Source of the DNA: Lachnospiraceae bacterium
GTDB lineage: Bacteria; Bacillota; Clostridia; Lachnospirales; Lachnospiraceae
DNA length: 64,000 bases
Assembly: GCA_017460885.1 (NCBI GenBank)
Contig: JAFUAB010000008.1
Location: forward strand, 1-64,000
Direction of reading: 5' to 3'
Shown: positions 16,212-25,251 of the stretch, piece by piece
Numbering within the stretch: the stretch's first letter is position 1
How the letters are laid out: each line of letters opens with the position of its first letter
Program-made: the position numbers and the translations under genes
The notes under the pieces: model-generated
Told to the model about the DNA's origin: nothing
Database searches by the model: none
Seen by the model: only the letters and a program-made list of their open reading frames with translations

Positions 16212-18203
16212 CTACTGTGCTCCACCAAACAATCCGGATAATGCACTGGTTTTACTCTGAAGTTTAGCCATAGCAGCTTCCATCTTGGAGAACTTGCTGT
16301 ACAGTCTGTCTTCATACTCATTAGCGGCGTCTTCGAGTTCCTTGATCTTCGAATCATATCCGGTATAATCAGACTTCATGGTCTGATCTTCATAGAATGA
16401 CCCATATGTACGACGACCGGCCTGTCTGGATGATAATTTATCAAGTCTCGAATATATGTCATTGCTCAACTTGGTAAAGAAACTTGACACCGAATCCGGA
16501 TCGGATGCTATAAGGCTCTTAAGCCTGTCAGCCTTCCCGGATGTCTTCTCATCATCCGAATCTCCGTCAATATGGAATGCGTGAGTTTCGTTCTTCTCCG
16601 CTTCAAAATAACTCAGAGTATTGATACCGAAATCAGAAAGGTGAAGTGACTTTCCGTTTATTGTTATACCCTGTGCCATACTCTGTGTCAGCGATGACAT
16701 GATAGCACTTACGGTTTCATCACCTTTGAACAGTCCGTCCTTGATCTTGGTCTCGTATTTCTCAACTTCCGAGTCGCTGAGTGCTTCCTTCTCCTCATCT
16801 GTCAGAGGTGTGAACTTGGATGAAGAATCTGCATTGTACAACTTATCCAACTCGTTGATTATCTTGTTATACGAAGAAACAAAATTCTTGATCTGATCAT
16901 ATATTCCGCTGGTGTCATTTGTGGTCGTCAGAGTGATCTCTTCGTTATCTTTAGTCTCACTTAAAGCAGTTATGGTTAATCCGTTTATCTCAAAGACATT
17001 AGTTGCGCTCTCAAACTCAGCTCCGTTAAGCTCTATCTTCGCATCCTGACCGGTAACTTTGGTTGCCTTACCTTTCAGTGTTCCTTTCGTTATAGCGTCA
17101 ATCTGAGTCTGCGCATACTCTGCTCTCTGGTCGAATTCCGCCCTTACCTGATCTCTAAGTGCCTCTCCGGATTCATCATCCCTAACCCGGACATTTGACA
17201 TGCTCTTGATGGTCCCGTCATCATTGTATTCAAAATCAGCTTCCCAATCTGCAGCTGACCATGCATCAGCAACCTTACCGGACAGTTCATCGGCGTTTGC
17301 CCTGGCATCTGCTATCTTCTGATCCATGGCTGCCTTGTCTTCATCAGTCGCCGGATTACCAGCTTCATCCATTTTGGCTCTTTGCTCAACCAGATCATCA
17401 ACCGTCTTCTCGGCGTTCTTCATGCTGTTGAACAGATCTTTATATGATTCTGCTGACTCCGATGCCCGTCTGAGAACTTCCGATTCAACATCCGATTCCG
17501 TATAAGTCAGATAGGATTCCAGATTCTTCTTCGTTGTTGCGTCGTAGGTGCTGATCCCCATCTTATCAAGTGCAGTCTGACCTGTGGCATCACTCGCCGT
17601 AATACTGAAATCAGATTTGGCTCCGGTAGTCTTCGAACTGATGAAGAATCTCTGATTATTCTCATCAAATGAAGCGTTAAGTCCCTGTTTCTTTAACGCA
17701 CTGAGGACATCCGAGATGGTTGAATCACCGTTAATCGAGAGCTCTGAAGTTTTACCGTTAGTGGTGATATTCAGCTTTGTATCCCCGGTGAATCCCAGAT
17801 CGCTCATCTTGGATAATGCGGTAAGCTTCTCTCCTGTCGCTTTTCCTTCGGAATCTACCGCCTCCACCTTGCCGCCGGTCAGATAACATGATTTGGCCAG
17901 CTGGGTGATCTTCAGGCTCTGTACACTGTCAACTGCTCCGCTTCCGGTGATAACACTTGCCTTTGACGTATCAGAAACCGTTGTGGCTTTCTTGTTCCAT
18001 GCAGTACTCCAACGCATGTTGGATGCCATGGTTCTCAGACTGACCAGCTGTTTATTTAAATCTTTCCATTTATCCTGTTTCCAACTGAGTTTGGTTTGGT
18101 TACCCTTACTCTTGGTGACCTTTAATCTCTTGCCCGAAACAAGCTGAGAGATTAAACTGTCTGTATCCAGGCCCGATATGAGGCCGCTCATTCTCATAGG
18201 CAT
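16212..18203 (-). CDS. fliD: Filament cap protein FliD
   Basis: A 663-residue flagellar hook-associated protein 2. The N-terminal domain begins MRMSGLISGLDTDSLISQLV, the canonical FliD opening. FliD_C at about 430-650 includes the NKIINELDKLYN helix and a terminal helix (MEAAMAKLQSKTSALSGLFG). The middle (about 225-370) is charged and helical, longer than the minimal FliD and likely the variable exposed cap region. FliD caps the growing filament tip, and in pathogens and commensals it can act as an adhesin. It lies 15 bases after flaG and is probably transcribed from the flaG sigma28 promoter. GAGAGATGACGT precedes the ATG. Confidence 0.93.
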   Translation of the reverse strand: MPMRMSGLISGLDTDSLISQLVSGKRLKVTKSKGNQTKLSWKQDKWKDLNKQLVSLRTMASNMRWSTAWNKKATTVSDTSKASVITGSGAVDSVQSLKITQLAKSCYLTGGKVEAVDSEGKATGEKLTALSKMSDLGFTGDTKLNITTNGKTSELSINGDSTISDVLSALKKQGLNASFDENNQRFFISSKTTGAKSDFSITASDATGQTALDKMGISTYDATTKKNLESYLTYTESDVESEVLRRASESAESYKDLFNSMKNAEKTVDDLVEQRAKMDEAGNPATDEDKAAMDQKIADARANADELSGKVADAWSAADWEADFEYNDDGTIKSMSNVRVRDDESGEALRDQVRAEFDQRAEYAQTQIDAITKGTLKGKATKVTGQDAKIELNGAEFESATNVFEINGLTITALSETKDNEEITLTTTNDTSGIYDQIKNFVSSYNKIINELDKLYNADSSSKFTPLTDEEKEALSDSEVEKYETKIKDGLFKGDETVSAIMSSLTQSMAQGITINGKSLHLSDFGINTLSYFEAEKNETHAFHIDGDSDDEKTSGKADRLKSLIASDPDSVSSFFTKLSNDIYSRLDKLSSRQAGRRTYGSFYEDQTMKSDYTGYDSKIKELEDAANEYEDRLYSKFSKMEAAMAKLQSKTSALSGLFGGAQ

Positions 18204-18218
18204 ACGTCATCTCTCCTC

Positions 18219-18677
18219 TCATCTCTTCTCGTCAACCATTATACCTGCCATCTCCCATACCTTGGCGATCATATCCAGTGTCTTTTCAGGAGGTAATTCC
18301 TTAATGGTTTCCTTGGTCTTTTTATCAACGATCTTAATAGTCACACGATTGGTTCCATCGTGTATACCAAACACAGCTTCGGAATTAGCTCCGGAGCTCT
18401 TGTTGAATCTGGCAACTGCTTCTTTAAGTCTTTCATTGGTGGCAGTCGCTTCTTCCTGATAAAAATTCCCTGAACCCTGCTCTTTGTTACCGTCCTTAGC
18501 ACCGGCTGAATCCTGACCTTTTGTCACAACCTGTGAAACAGACAGGTCAGAAGCCGTATCCTGTGTATTAGGATCCTGAGAGCTGTATTCAGGTGTCTTC
18601 TGCGCAGGATCCACTTGCTTGACCGGTACCTGCTGGGTCTGCAGCGTCATTATACTGCTCATTGGTTCTATGTTCAT
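18219..18677 (-). CDS. flaG: FlaG-family flagellar protein
   Basis: A 152-residue protein whose C-terminal half (about 85-152) is the FlaG domain (PF03646): FGIHDGTNRVTIKIVDKKT then KELPPEKTLDMIAKVWEMAG. The N-terminal half is polar, Gln/Ser/Thr-rich and probably disordered. FlaG proteins influence filament length and commonly precede fliD. ATG 18677 is chosen because GGAGGTGAGG precedes it. An apparent extension to 18743 runs through the leader, which carries two GGA hairpins and is untranslated. Confidence 0.88.
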   Translation of the reverse strand: MNIEPMSSIMTLQTQQVPVKQVDPAQKTPEYSSQDPNTQDTASDLSVSQVVTKGQDSAGAKDGNKEQGSGNFYQEEATATNERLKEAVARFNKSSGANSEAVFGIHDGTNRVTIKIVDKKTKETIKELPPEKTLDMIAKVWEMAGIMVDEKR

Positions 18678-18705
18678 AACCTCACCTCCATGTGACATAA
18701 AACGC

Positions 18706-18740
18706 GGGCTTCCTGCCCAAATACATATCTCATCCTGAGA
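18706..18740 (-). promoter_or_regulatory. Two GGA hairpins in the flaG leader
   Basis: TCTCA-GGA-TGAGA (18728-18740) and GGGC-AGGAA-GCCC (18706-18718) are consecutive small hairpins with GGA in the loop, upstream of the GGAGG ribosome site. The GGATG core is shared with the flagellin leaders, suggesting common CsrA-type control of flaG-fliD-fliS. Confidence 0.55.
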
Positions 18741-18762
18741 CACCTATATACTTCTGTCACTA

Positions 18763-18789
18763 TTATCGGTCATACGTATACGAAAGTTA
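18763..18789 (-). promoter_or_regulatory. Sigma28-like promoter of flaG-fliD-fliS
   Basis: Minus strand: TAAC, 15 bases, ACCGATAA. The -10 is one base from the consensus GCCGATAA. The leader is about 80 bases. Confidence 0.8.
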
Positions 18790-18868
18790 AGAGCATATTT
18801 ATGAAAAAATACACAAAAAAACAATTTCTCATTTTCCGAATATGTATCAACCAATTACTTACATACTC

Positions 18869-19819
18869 TCAGTCATCAACCCCTATCTTCATTGTATCCT
18901 TATACTTGCCGGGATTCCTGAAATAATCCAGGTATGATACATCGGCGTTATATATCGCCAGATGATTATTTGCCCTGACCGGAATGTTATAGTCTCCATA
19001 CCAGAATGTCAGCAAATCATGATATCTAGAAGGCACAGGAGCCATAAAACCTTCAAAAGGAATCCTGACAGTTTCATCAAAGTAGTGCTTATCATAGCCC
19101 TTAGACTGATACAGTATCTCGTAAAATTTATGTACATACAGCGATGATGAACCGACTAAAGACCCGATGATCTGTTCAAATATCCTAAATCTCTCAATAA
19201 CCGGCAGATCAAGGATATTTTGCAGATCTTCTTTGGATGTAGCGGAAGCATATCCGGGAGATACTATGTATTCCTTCATCTCAGGACTTCCAAATGCCGT
19301 GACATACAGTTCTTTCTCTATTTTATGCATTTCAGGCGTAAAATCCTTATCATCATACGCGTCATCCAATGGAAAAATATCTATCCATATACCTTGATTG
19401 ATCACAGATGGCATAGCCGGCGGTTCTATCGCAGTAGTCATCCTGTTCCTGATCTTGGCAAAGGGAAGCATATGCGCAGGCGTGATCTGTTCAGGAGTAC
19501 ATTTTGCCAGGTTGGTATATAAATCCACCCATTCATAGGGTTCACCAAGTTCTTCCTGCATGATCGCTGATGCACGGTCATAATCCGGTCTTGGCATGCA
19601 CACATCCAAATCATCATCCCAGGGAATAAAACCCTGATGCCTGACTGCACCTAAAAGCGTCCCGTAATCAAGCCAGTATGAAAGGCCGTGTTTGGCACAT
19701 ATCCTGTCAAACTCAGCTAATATCTCCAGTTGCCTGGCCCATATCTTTTTTCTTTCGGTCGTAACCTTGAAATCCCAACGGATCTCCGGTTCGTAGAACG
19801 ATTCATCTATTTCAAACAT
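18869..19819 (-). CDS. LicD-family phosphotransferase (WDFKVT subgroup)
   Basis: A 316-residue LicD protein with GTLLGAVRH (53-61) and PWDDDLD (66-72). It shares a distinctive opening (YEPEIRWDFKVTTERKKIWA) with the LicD genes at 25.3 and 54.5 kb, forming one of two main subgroups here. The ATG overlaps the end of the phosphonopyruvate decarboxylase gene by 8 bases, so the two are translationally coupled. That is the clearest physical link in the window between LicD and phosphonate metabolism. Known LicD enzymes move phosphocholine from CDP-choline. By context this one may move a phosphonate from a CMP ester. Confidence 0.88.
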   Translation of the reverse strand: MFEIDESFYEPEIRWDFKVTTERKKIWARQLEILAEFDRICAKHGLSYWLDYGTLLGAVRHQGFIPWDDDLDVCMPRPDYDRASAIMQEELGEPYEWVDLYTNLAKCTPEQITPAHMLPFAKIRNRMTTAIEPPAMPSVINQGIWIDIFPLDDAYDDKDFTPEMHKIEKELYVTAFGSPEMKEYIVSPGYASATSKEDLQNILDLPVIERFRIFEQIIGSLVGSSSLYVHKFYEILYQSKGYDKHYFDETVRIPFEGFMAPVPSRYHDLLTFWYGDYNIPVRANNHLAIYNADVSYLDYFRNPGKYKDTMKIGVDD

Positions 19820-20948
19820 TACCCTGTCCTATGGCATTCAAATACGTCATAAAGTTCTGTTTGTTTTCGATCGCGGTCGTAGTCGGCCTGCCCAGGTCTG
19901 CCCTTGCGCCTATCGAAGACTTAACTTCAATAAATGACAGGCCTTTACGATTCTTAGCTTCCTTAAGTGCGGTATCAAGTGCGTCAGGATCATCGACACA
20001 TACAGCTGAAGGATATCCGCATGCCCGTGCTATTGCAACCATATTTGTATTCCCCGCAACTGTCGGCATACCACCCACGGTTTCATGAGCGCCGTTATTG
20101 ATAACTATATGTATCAGATTATCCGGCTTATTCGCACCTATGACGGCCATGGCTCCCATATGCATGAGTGCGGCTCCATCACCGTCTATGCACCATATCT
20201 TCCGGTCAGGCTTATTAACCGCAACTCCGAGAGCTATGGATGAAGCATGTCCCATGGATCCTACCGTAAGGAAATCATAGCTGTGCCCCTGCGAATTCGC
20301 CTCCCTTATCTCGAACAATTCACGGCTGGCCTTTCCTGTCGTGCTGATGATGGGATCCTCGCCGCTTACACTGACTATATGCCTTATTATCTCCTCACGG
20401 GTCATAGCATAGTCATTTCTGTAATCCACCTTTGATTCATCACTCAGAGCGCCTTTTCTTACCACGAACGCAACGTCACGTTCTTTGGAAAGTTCAGCAC
20501 CAAACTCATGCATCGCCGATGCAGCTTCATCATCAGTAGTATCCTTGTCTATTATGAAATAAGATATTCCCATATCTTCAAGGAGTCTTAAGGTTACCTC
20601 TCCCTGATATATATGCTGGGGTTCGTCATGAATGCCGGGTTCTCCGCGCCAGCCTATAATAAATACCATCGGAATGGCATATACCCTATCATTCAGCAGA
20701 CTTGCCACAGGATTAATGATGTTGCCTTCTCCCGAATTCTGCATATAGACAACAGGTATCTTCCCGGTAGCCAGATGATATCCCGCAGCCAGGGCAACAC
20801 AGTTTCCCTCATTGGCCGCGATTACATGATGCTTCGGATCGATCCCATAGGTATGCATCAGATAATTACACAGCGACTTAAGCTGCGAATCCGGAACTCC
20901 GGTGTAGAAATCCGAGCCTATTATATTAACCAGTGTTTCTGCTTTCAT
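19812..20948 (-). CDS. aepY: Phosphonopyruvate decarboxylase
   Basis: A 378-residue TPP enzyme converting phosphonopyruvate to phosphonoacetaldehyde, the irreversible step that pulls PEP mutase forward. The N-terminal PYR half has FYTGVPDSQLKSLCNYL and the catalytic-type Glu47 in ANEGNCVALAAGYHLATGK. The C-terminal PP half has GDGAALMHMGAM (256-267) and NNGAHETVGG (284-293), the TPP/Mg motif. Length and motifs fit AepY/Ppd; sulfopyruvate decarboxylase is the close alternative, but PEP mutase at 52.2 kb favours phosphonate. CAGGAGAGAT precedes the ATG. It is coupled to a LicD gene downstream and lies 31 kb from the PEP mutase. Confidence 0.9.
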   Translation of the reverse strand: MKAETLVNIIGSDFYTGVPDSQLKSLCNYLMHTYGIDPKHHVIAANEGNCVALAAGYHLATGKIPVVYMQNSGEGNIINPVASLLNDRVYAIPMVFIIGWRGEPGIHDEPQHIYQGEVTLRLLEDMGISYFIIDKDTTDDEAASAMHEFGAELSKERDVAFVVRKGALSDESKVDYRNDYAMTREEIIRHIVSVSGEDPIISTTGKASRELFEIREANSQGHSYDFLTVGSMGHASSIALGVAVNKPDRKIWCIDGDGAALMHMGAMAVIGANKPDNLIHIVINNGAHETVGGMPTVAGNTNMVAIARACGYPSAVCVDDPDALDTALKEAKNRKGLSFIEVKSSIGARADLGRPTTTAIENKQNFMTYLNAIGQGNV

Positions 20949-21064
20949 ATCTCTCCTGAATTATAATGAGTTCTCTGCTTTATCATCTATATGTCCCGGT
21001 AGGCCTGCCTGCCCAAGTTCACGATCATCTGTCTATGGTCTGCGAAACTATGATATCTGCGTAA

Positions 21065-22315
21065 TTATGATGTCTGTGGAATTATGATCTTCTCGATCAG
21101 AAACTGTGCGGTCTTATCAATCTCATCATACGATACAGTCTTAGGGAGTTCGACTCCGAAGGCCTTCTTAGCCTTCCCGATGAGATCATCTGTATAGATA
21201 AGATTTCCGTCTGCCACATCCTCGACTCCGTCAAGTGCCATGGACGCCCTGTTGGCTGCATTCATCTCTTCCAGAGAAAAGGCCGACTCATCTATCCACG
21301 CATCCGGTCTGCCATTCCTGTATCCGATACATACAGGATATCCGCCGATGTTGCCGAATGCTCCGGGTGAAAAGATTCGTTTTGTTAGAGTTTTCTCCTG
21401 GCCCGCCGGACCTGCATCTGAACCGGCATTAATCGGATCATCCGAAGGATTTCCCTCATATGATTCACGTATCACACTTATAACCGCATCTATGATACGG
21501 TAATTACTGGATGCATTCATCATATTCCGCTGCTGGTCTGTCGGCATGGAAATACTGCAGCGCTTAAATATCTCATCCTGATCAAGGTCCTGCAGTACAC
21601 CTTTGTAATATACTTTAAGAGGAAGCTTGACGCCTTCGGTATGGCCTTCCTTACTTATGCACACATCGTGGAAATGCCCGGCAGCAAACATCACTTCCAC
21701 ATTCCAGAAATCTTCCGTCCCGATCATCGAAGCGACCGCATATCTGATCCTCGGAACAAGATGATTGAGATTGCCGCTCCCAAGATCAGGATAAGCCTTA
21801 CCGGCACTCTTAAGCCATGGAATCACGGCGTCCGAATATGATGTGTTAATGACAAGTGCATCTGTGTCGGCCTGATCGCAGGCTTCCATGATATTACGGG
21901 TGAATCTTATGGCAAGTGGAGTCCATATTCCGTATGCGCGTACATTTGCCCAGCTGATGCTCCCATATTTAAGACCCGGATAAGCGCGGCTGGAATTAAC
22001 TATGAAATCCGGTTTATATCTGTTTATCGCATCACAGATAGCATCTGTGTCATTTAAGTCCACTCCGTCACATATCTCGATCTGAGACTTATTCAGTTCT
22101 CTTATCAGTGCGGCGATGCGGACTATATTGACATTCTGCTCCATTTTGGCATAGTTTCGTCCGACCACAACTATTCTGATAGCCGGATCATTCCTGCTGA
22201 CCAGATAATCAAGCAGATATGTGCCTACGCTTCCAAGACCTATGATCATGATAACGATATTGTCTTCTTTGATATGCTTCTCAACACTTTCCAGTCTCTG
22301 ATTCAGTGTTCTCAT
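21065..22315 (-). CDS. Rossmann-fold dehydrogenase-like protein, substrate unknown
   Basis: A 416-residue NAD(P)-binding protein with GLGSVG at 26-31 in IMIIGLGSVGTYLLDYLVS, then VNSSRAYPGLKYG and a central VINTSYSDAVIPWL. The layout resembles saccharopine-dehydrogenase or inositol-phosphate-synthase-like folds with an added C-terminal domain, but no catalytic signature is clear. ATG 22315 is used, with a GGGGGG ribosome site, so it does not overlap the upstream epimerase. It lies between an epimerase gene and phosphonopyruvate decarboxylase and might reduce or rearrange a phosphonate or sugar intermediate; this is inference from position. Confidence 0.6.
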   Translation of the reverse strand: MRTLNQRLESVEKHIKEDNIVIMIIGLGSVGTYLLDYLVSRNDPAIRIVVVGRNYAKMEQNVNIVRIAALIRELNKSQIEICDGVDLNDTDAICDAINRYKPDFIVNSSRAYPGLKYGSISWANVRAYGIWTPLAIRFTRNIMEACDQADTDALVINTSYSDAVIPWLKSAGKAYPDLGSGNLNHLVPRIRYAVASMIGTEDFWNVEVMFAAGHFHDVCISKEGHTEGVKLPLKVYYKGVLQDLDQDEIFKRCSISMPTDQQRNMMNASSNYRIIDAVISVIRESYEGNPSDDPINAGSDAGPAGQEKTLTKRIFSPGAFGNIGGYPVCIGYRNGRPDAWIDESAFSLEEMNAANRASMALDGVEDVADGNLIYTDDLIGKAKKAFGVELPKTVSYDEIDKTAQFLIEKIIIPQTS

Positions 22316-22337
22316 TCCATACCCCCCCATGAATGAT

Positions 22338-23339
22338 TCATAATGCAAGATAGTTAGATATACACTCATCCAGTCCCTGACTGAGACTTACTGCCTGCTT
22401 CCATCCGGTTCTTGTTCTGATCTTCTCAGTGGACAGAAGTCTCCTCTCAGGATCAGACTCACGATACCCGCTGAATTCAATGACAGGATCGTCTATACCC
22501 ATCTTGGATGCACACAGTTTCGCCAGATCTATGATCGACAGTTCTTCGTCCGTGGCCACGTTATATACTGTTCCGTCAAGAGCCTTATCCGTATTCATCA
22601 GTGCCAGAACGGCGCTGCAGCTGTCATAATTATTCAGGAAAGTTCTTCTGTTCTTCCTGGAATTCTCAAGCAGAACAACCTTACCGTTATCCTTGAAGCT
22701 GTTGATGATAAAAGGAATGATATGCTTCGGATACCTCTCGTCCTTGCTGTAGACGTTTGCAAATCTGATGGAACATCCCAGGATCTTCCCCTCATCTACG
22801 GCATCTTTCATAAAAAACTCCGTAAGGAGCTTGCCTGTCGCATAGCTTGTTCTCTGACTGTGTTCAGCAACAGACATTGTCAGATAATCGCTTTCCTTCA
22901 CTCCGCCATCTTCATTCCATGAATTCATGGAATAGACTTCGGAAGTGGAACAGTTGATGTATTTCTTCGCTCCGACCCTGATGGCCTGTTCCATAAAGTT
23001 CTTCATACCCAGAACATTGGTTTCAAAGGTCTCATTCACATGATAAAAATGTTCGGTATGAACAACTGCTGCACAATTTATGTAAACCACTTCATCATAC
23101 GCTCTCGAGGCTTTCCGTATACGGTTCTCAAAGTCCGTCATCTGCTGTGCATTATTGACATCATATTCGAAGAACTCAAAACGCTCATCATCTATATGAT
23201 CAGATACAGTCTCTATAGATGAAGCATAAAAGTTATCAAACCCCAGAATATGATCCTCACTGTCTTCCGTAAGGATCTGTCTTACCAGTTCGTTGCCGGT
23301 CATTCCGGTCACGCCGCTTATTGCATATAATCTGCTCAT
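22338..23339 (-). CDS. NAD-dependent epimerase/dehydratase (extended SDR)
   Basis: A 333-residue extended short-chain dehydrogenase. The nucleotide-binding SGVTGMTGNELVRQIL lies near residues 8-23, followed by INCAAVVHTEHFYHVN, NCSTSEVYS and the catalytic YATGK motif, with a later RRTFLNNYDSCSAVL region. Members act on nucleotide sugars (epimerisation, dehydration) or cyclitols. ATG 23339 is chosen over 23348 because AGGAGTG lies 6 bases upstream. It follows the nucleotidyltransferase gene closely and so may act on its product, although which sugar cannot be read. Confidence 0.8.
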   Translation of the reverse strand: MSRLYAISGVTGMTGNELVRQILTEDSEDHILGFDNFYASSIETVSDHIDDERFEFFEYDVNNAQQMTDFENRIRKASRAYDEVVYINCAAVVHTEHFYHVNETFETNVLGMKNFMEQAIRVGAKKYINCSTSEVYSMNSWNEDGGVKESDYLTMSVAEHSQRTSYATGKLLTEFFMKDAVDEGKILGCSIRFANVYSKDERYPKHIIPFIINSFKDNGKVVLLENSRKNRRTFLNNYDSCSAVLALMNTDKALDGTVYNVATDEELSIIDLAKLCASKMGIDDPVIEFSGYRESDPERRLLSTEKIRTRTGWKQAVSLSQGLDECISNYLAL

Positions 23340-23353
23340 AACGATCACTCCTG

Positions 23354-24151
23354 TTAACTTTCACTGATATCTGCAGATCTGTCATAATTCCAGTAAGTCA
23401 AAATACGCCTGTAGTCCTCTCTCGTATTACAGTTGGTCCAACGCTTAAGGCCTATGATCCTTGGATCATCATCTCTTTGCTGATCTATATATTCCTGTAT
23501 GATACACAGATTGGTACCACTTTTATTATCGGAATAAAAAATGTCGTTCGCAACCTTAAGTTTCTCAATATCCGTGAACTTCCACATCTGTCCGGAATTA
23601 AGGATCATGGAGAAGGGCTCATCTATCCGGAGCAGTCCATGGCTGCTGTTAAAAGCATATCTGTAACTGCCAGTCCCGTCACGATACAGCACCACCGCCT
23701 TATTGGAATAAATAGGTTCATAATTATATGTAAGGACATCAGACTTGCAGGATACAACGGTATCAAAAGAATCCCTGTCAATATCCAGATCGCCTTCAAC
23801 GAACAGTATCTCTTCAATGCTGTCATTCTCATATGTCTCAAATATAGCTTTAAGACCGACATACAGACTGTATCCCGACGCGAGATCAGCATAGTGTTCG
23901 TTGTACACTAACTCTATCCGGGTCTTCATATCCCCCGGAAGCTTATCGCAGTAATCCTGAACCTCATCATATCTGTTCCCGCCAACCAGCACGATGTGAT
24001 CGAAGGAACCGCACTTCTCCAGAAGATGATACAGAAGCGTATCCTCACGGTTCCCTTCATAATAAATGATTTTATGCCTTTTTTCTTCCTCCGGCACTCC
24101 CTCATTGAAACGGCTGGATACGCCGGCTATGGTTATAACTGCAATCTTCAT
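23354..24151 (-). CDS. Nucleotidyltransferase (LicC/PntC-like candidate)
   Basis: A 265-residue NTP-transferase-fold protein: MKIAVITIAGVSSRF at the N-terminus, an atypical form of the LAAGxGxR nucleotide loop, and EGDLD (119-123), the metal-binding block. The fold and ASGYSLYVGLKAIFE region resemble the cytidylyltransferases that make CDP-choline or CMP-phosphonates. In this subcluster it lies between an SGNH protein and an epimerase, flanked by two LicD genes, with phosphonopyruvate decarboxylase downstream. It is the second such activity beside the fused domain at 50.6-51.3 kb, implying a second activated head group. ATG 24151 has GAGGATATT immediately upstream. Confidence 0.7.
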   Translation of the reverse strand: MKIAVITIAGVSSRFNEGVPEEEKRHKIIYYEGNREDTLLYHLLEKCGSFDHIVLVGGNRYDEVQDYCDKLPGDMKTRIELVYNEHYADLASGYSLYVGLKAIFETYENDSIEEILFVEGDLDIDRDSFDTVVSCKSDVLTYNYEPIYSNKAVVLYRDGTGSYRYAFNSSHGLLRIDEPFSMILNSGQMWKFTDIEKLKVANDIFYSDNKSGTNLCIIQEYIDQQRDDDPRIIGLKRWTNCNTREDYRRILTYWNYDRSADISES

Positions 24152-24220
24152 AATATCCTCGACAAATACCGGTTGAACAAAACAAAGCGTCCGGAGTTTC
24201 ACATCATTCTTATTGCGGAA

Positions 24221-25207
24221 TCATGATACTCCGGAAGCATATATCTCTCCTAACAATTCGTCTATCAGAGCTGTTGCTTTAAATGCTCCCGCTTCACTCA
24301 AGTGGTCGGCGTCTCTGAAATCGTCATTCGTAAACAACTCACAGTCAGCATTCATATCAATATAATGCAACGGATATGGGATCTGTTCCATTACATTCAT
24401 AAGTTCCTCAGTATAACTGCTGTCAATAAGTTCCATATAGTTTGCCGAATGAGGATACATCGCCAATACGGGAACTATACTGTTCTCAACGCATATCCTG
24501 CATATATCCGTAAGAATACCGACATTTTCATTAAATGTTTCGATGTATTTCTTAAGTTTGTTATGACTGTCAGTTCTTTTTGCTGCAGCGGCTTTTTTGA
24601 CTTCCTCAGGCATATCAGTCCACGAACTGTATCCGCTCCAGGTATCGGCAAAATCCCTGTCCGCCCTCATAACGGTTCCATAGTATCTATATCCGTTTTC
24701 TTTGATCAACTCACGGGTCCACTTATCCGCGAAAGCAAGAAATTCCGGTTCTCTGAATATCTCATACGAAGTATTAAAGCATCTGGCAGGATCAAATTCC
24801 AAATCCTTGTCTTTATGGTGCGAGACCCCATATACTCTGTAGAGCGTTCTCGGAATAGTGATCGATTCACGGCTCTGCATGGACAGATCATGATACAGTA
24901 TGTAGCGGCCTCCGGAAAAAACAAAAATGTCAGGCTTCTTTATCTCACTTATGTATCTCCTCAGAACTTCCCTGATATAGTACAGATCCTGAGAACTGAT
25001 CGAGAGATTGACCGTATTATACTCAGAGACATCATCCCTGAATCCGTCCATCATATACGAGGATCCACACATAACCACATCCGGTCTCGTATCGTGACAC
25101 AGTTTCCATTTCTCATCCAGGAAGCAGTAATCATAATTATCAAATGCATAGGTTAATAGAAGTGTCTTTATTTCATCAAAATAGGCCTGTTCAAATAATC
25201 GATTCAT
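24221..25207 (-). CDS. SGNH/DltD-like protein
   Basis: A 328-residue protein with elements of the SGNH hydrolase/acyltransferase fold: block I VVMCGSSYMMDGF (45-56) with Ser49/50 as nucleophile candidate, and block V DADHLSEAGA (299-308) carrying the Asp-x-x-His pair (Asp299/His302). DltD- and DUF1574-type relatives acylate or deacylate surface polymers. There is no signal peptide or membrane segment, so a cytoplasmic substrate is likely. It lies between two phosphonate-linked genes (LicD and a nucleotidyltransferase) and may O-acylate the glycan or its head group. That is inferred. Confidence 0.6.
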   Translation of the reverse strand: MNRLFEQAYFDEIKTLLLTYAFDNYDYCFLDEKWKLCHDTRPDVVMCGSSYMMDGFRDDVSEYNTVNLSISSQDLYYIREVLRRYISEIKKPDIFVFSGGRYILYHDLSMQSRESITIPRTLYRVYGVSHHKDKDLEFDPARCFNTSYEIFREPEFLAFADKWTRELIKENGYRYYGTVMRADRDFADTWSGYSSWTDMPEEVKKAAAAKRTDSHNKLKKYIETFNENVGILTDICRICVENSIVPVLAMYPHSANYMELIDSSYTEELMNVMEQIPYPLHYIDMNADCELFTNDDFRDADHLSEAGAFKATALIDELLGEIYASGVS

Positions 25208-25251
25208 ATTTTATATAACCGGTCTCAGTAGTGTATTCTTGCAATATAATA

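Noticed and set aside
19812-20948. Acetolactate-synthase-like enzyme
   Set aside because: Length (378) and the split PYR/PP motifs fit phosphono-/sulfopyruvate decarboxylase, not the longer ALS family; PEP mutase in the same window favours phosphonate.
24302-25156. Long plus-strand open frame (284 codons)
   Set aside because: It is antisense to the SGNH-type gene, has no ribosome site and its composition is that of a reverse-complement shadow.
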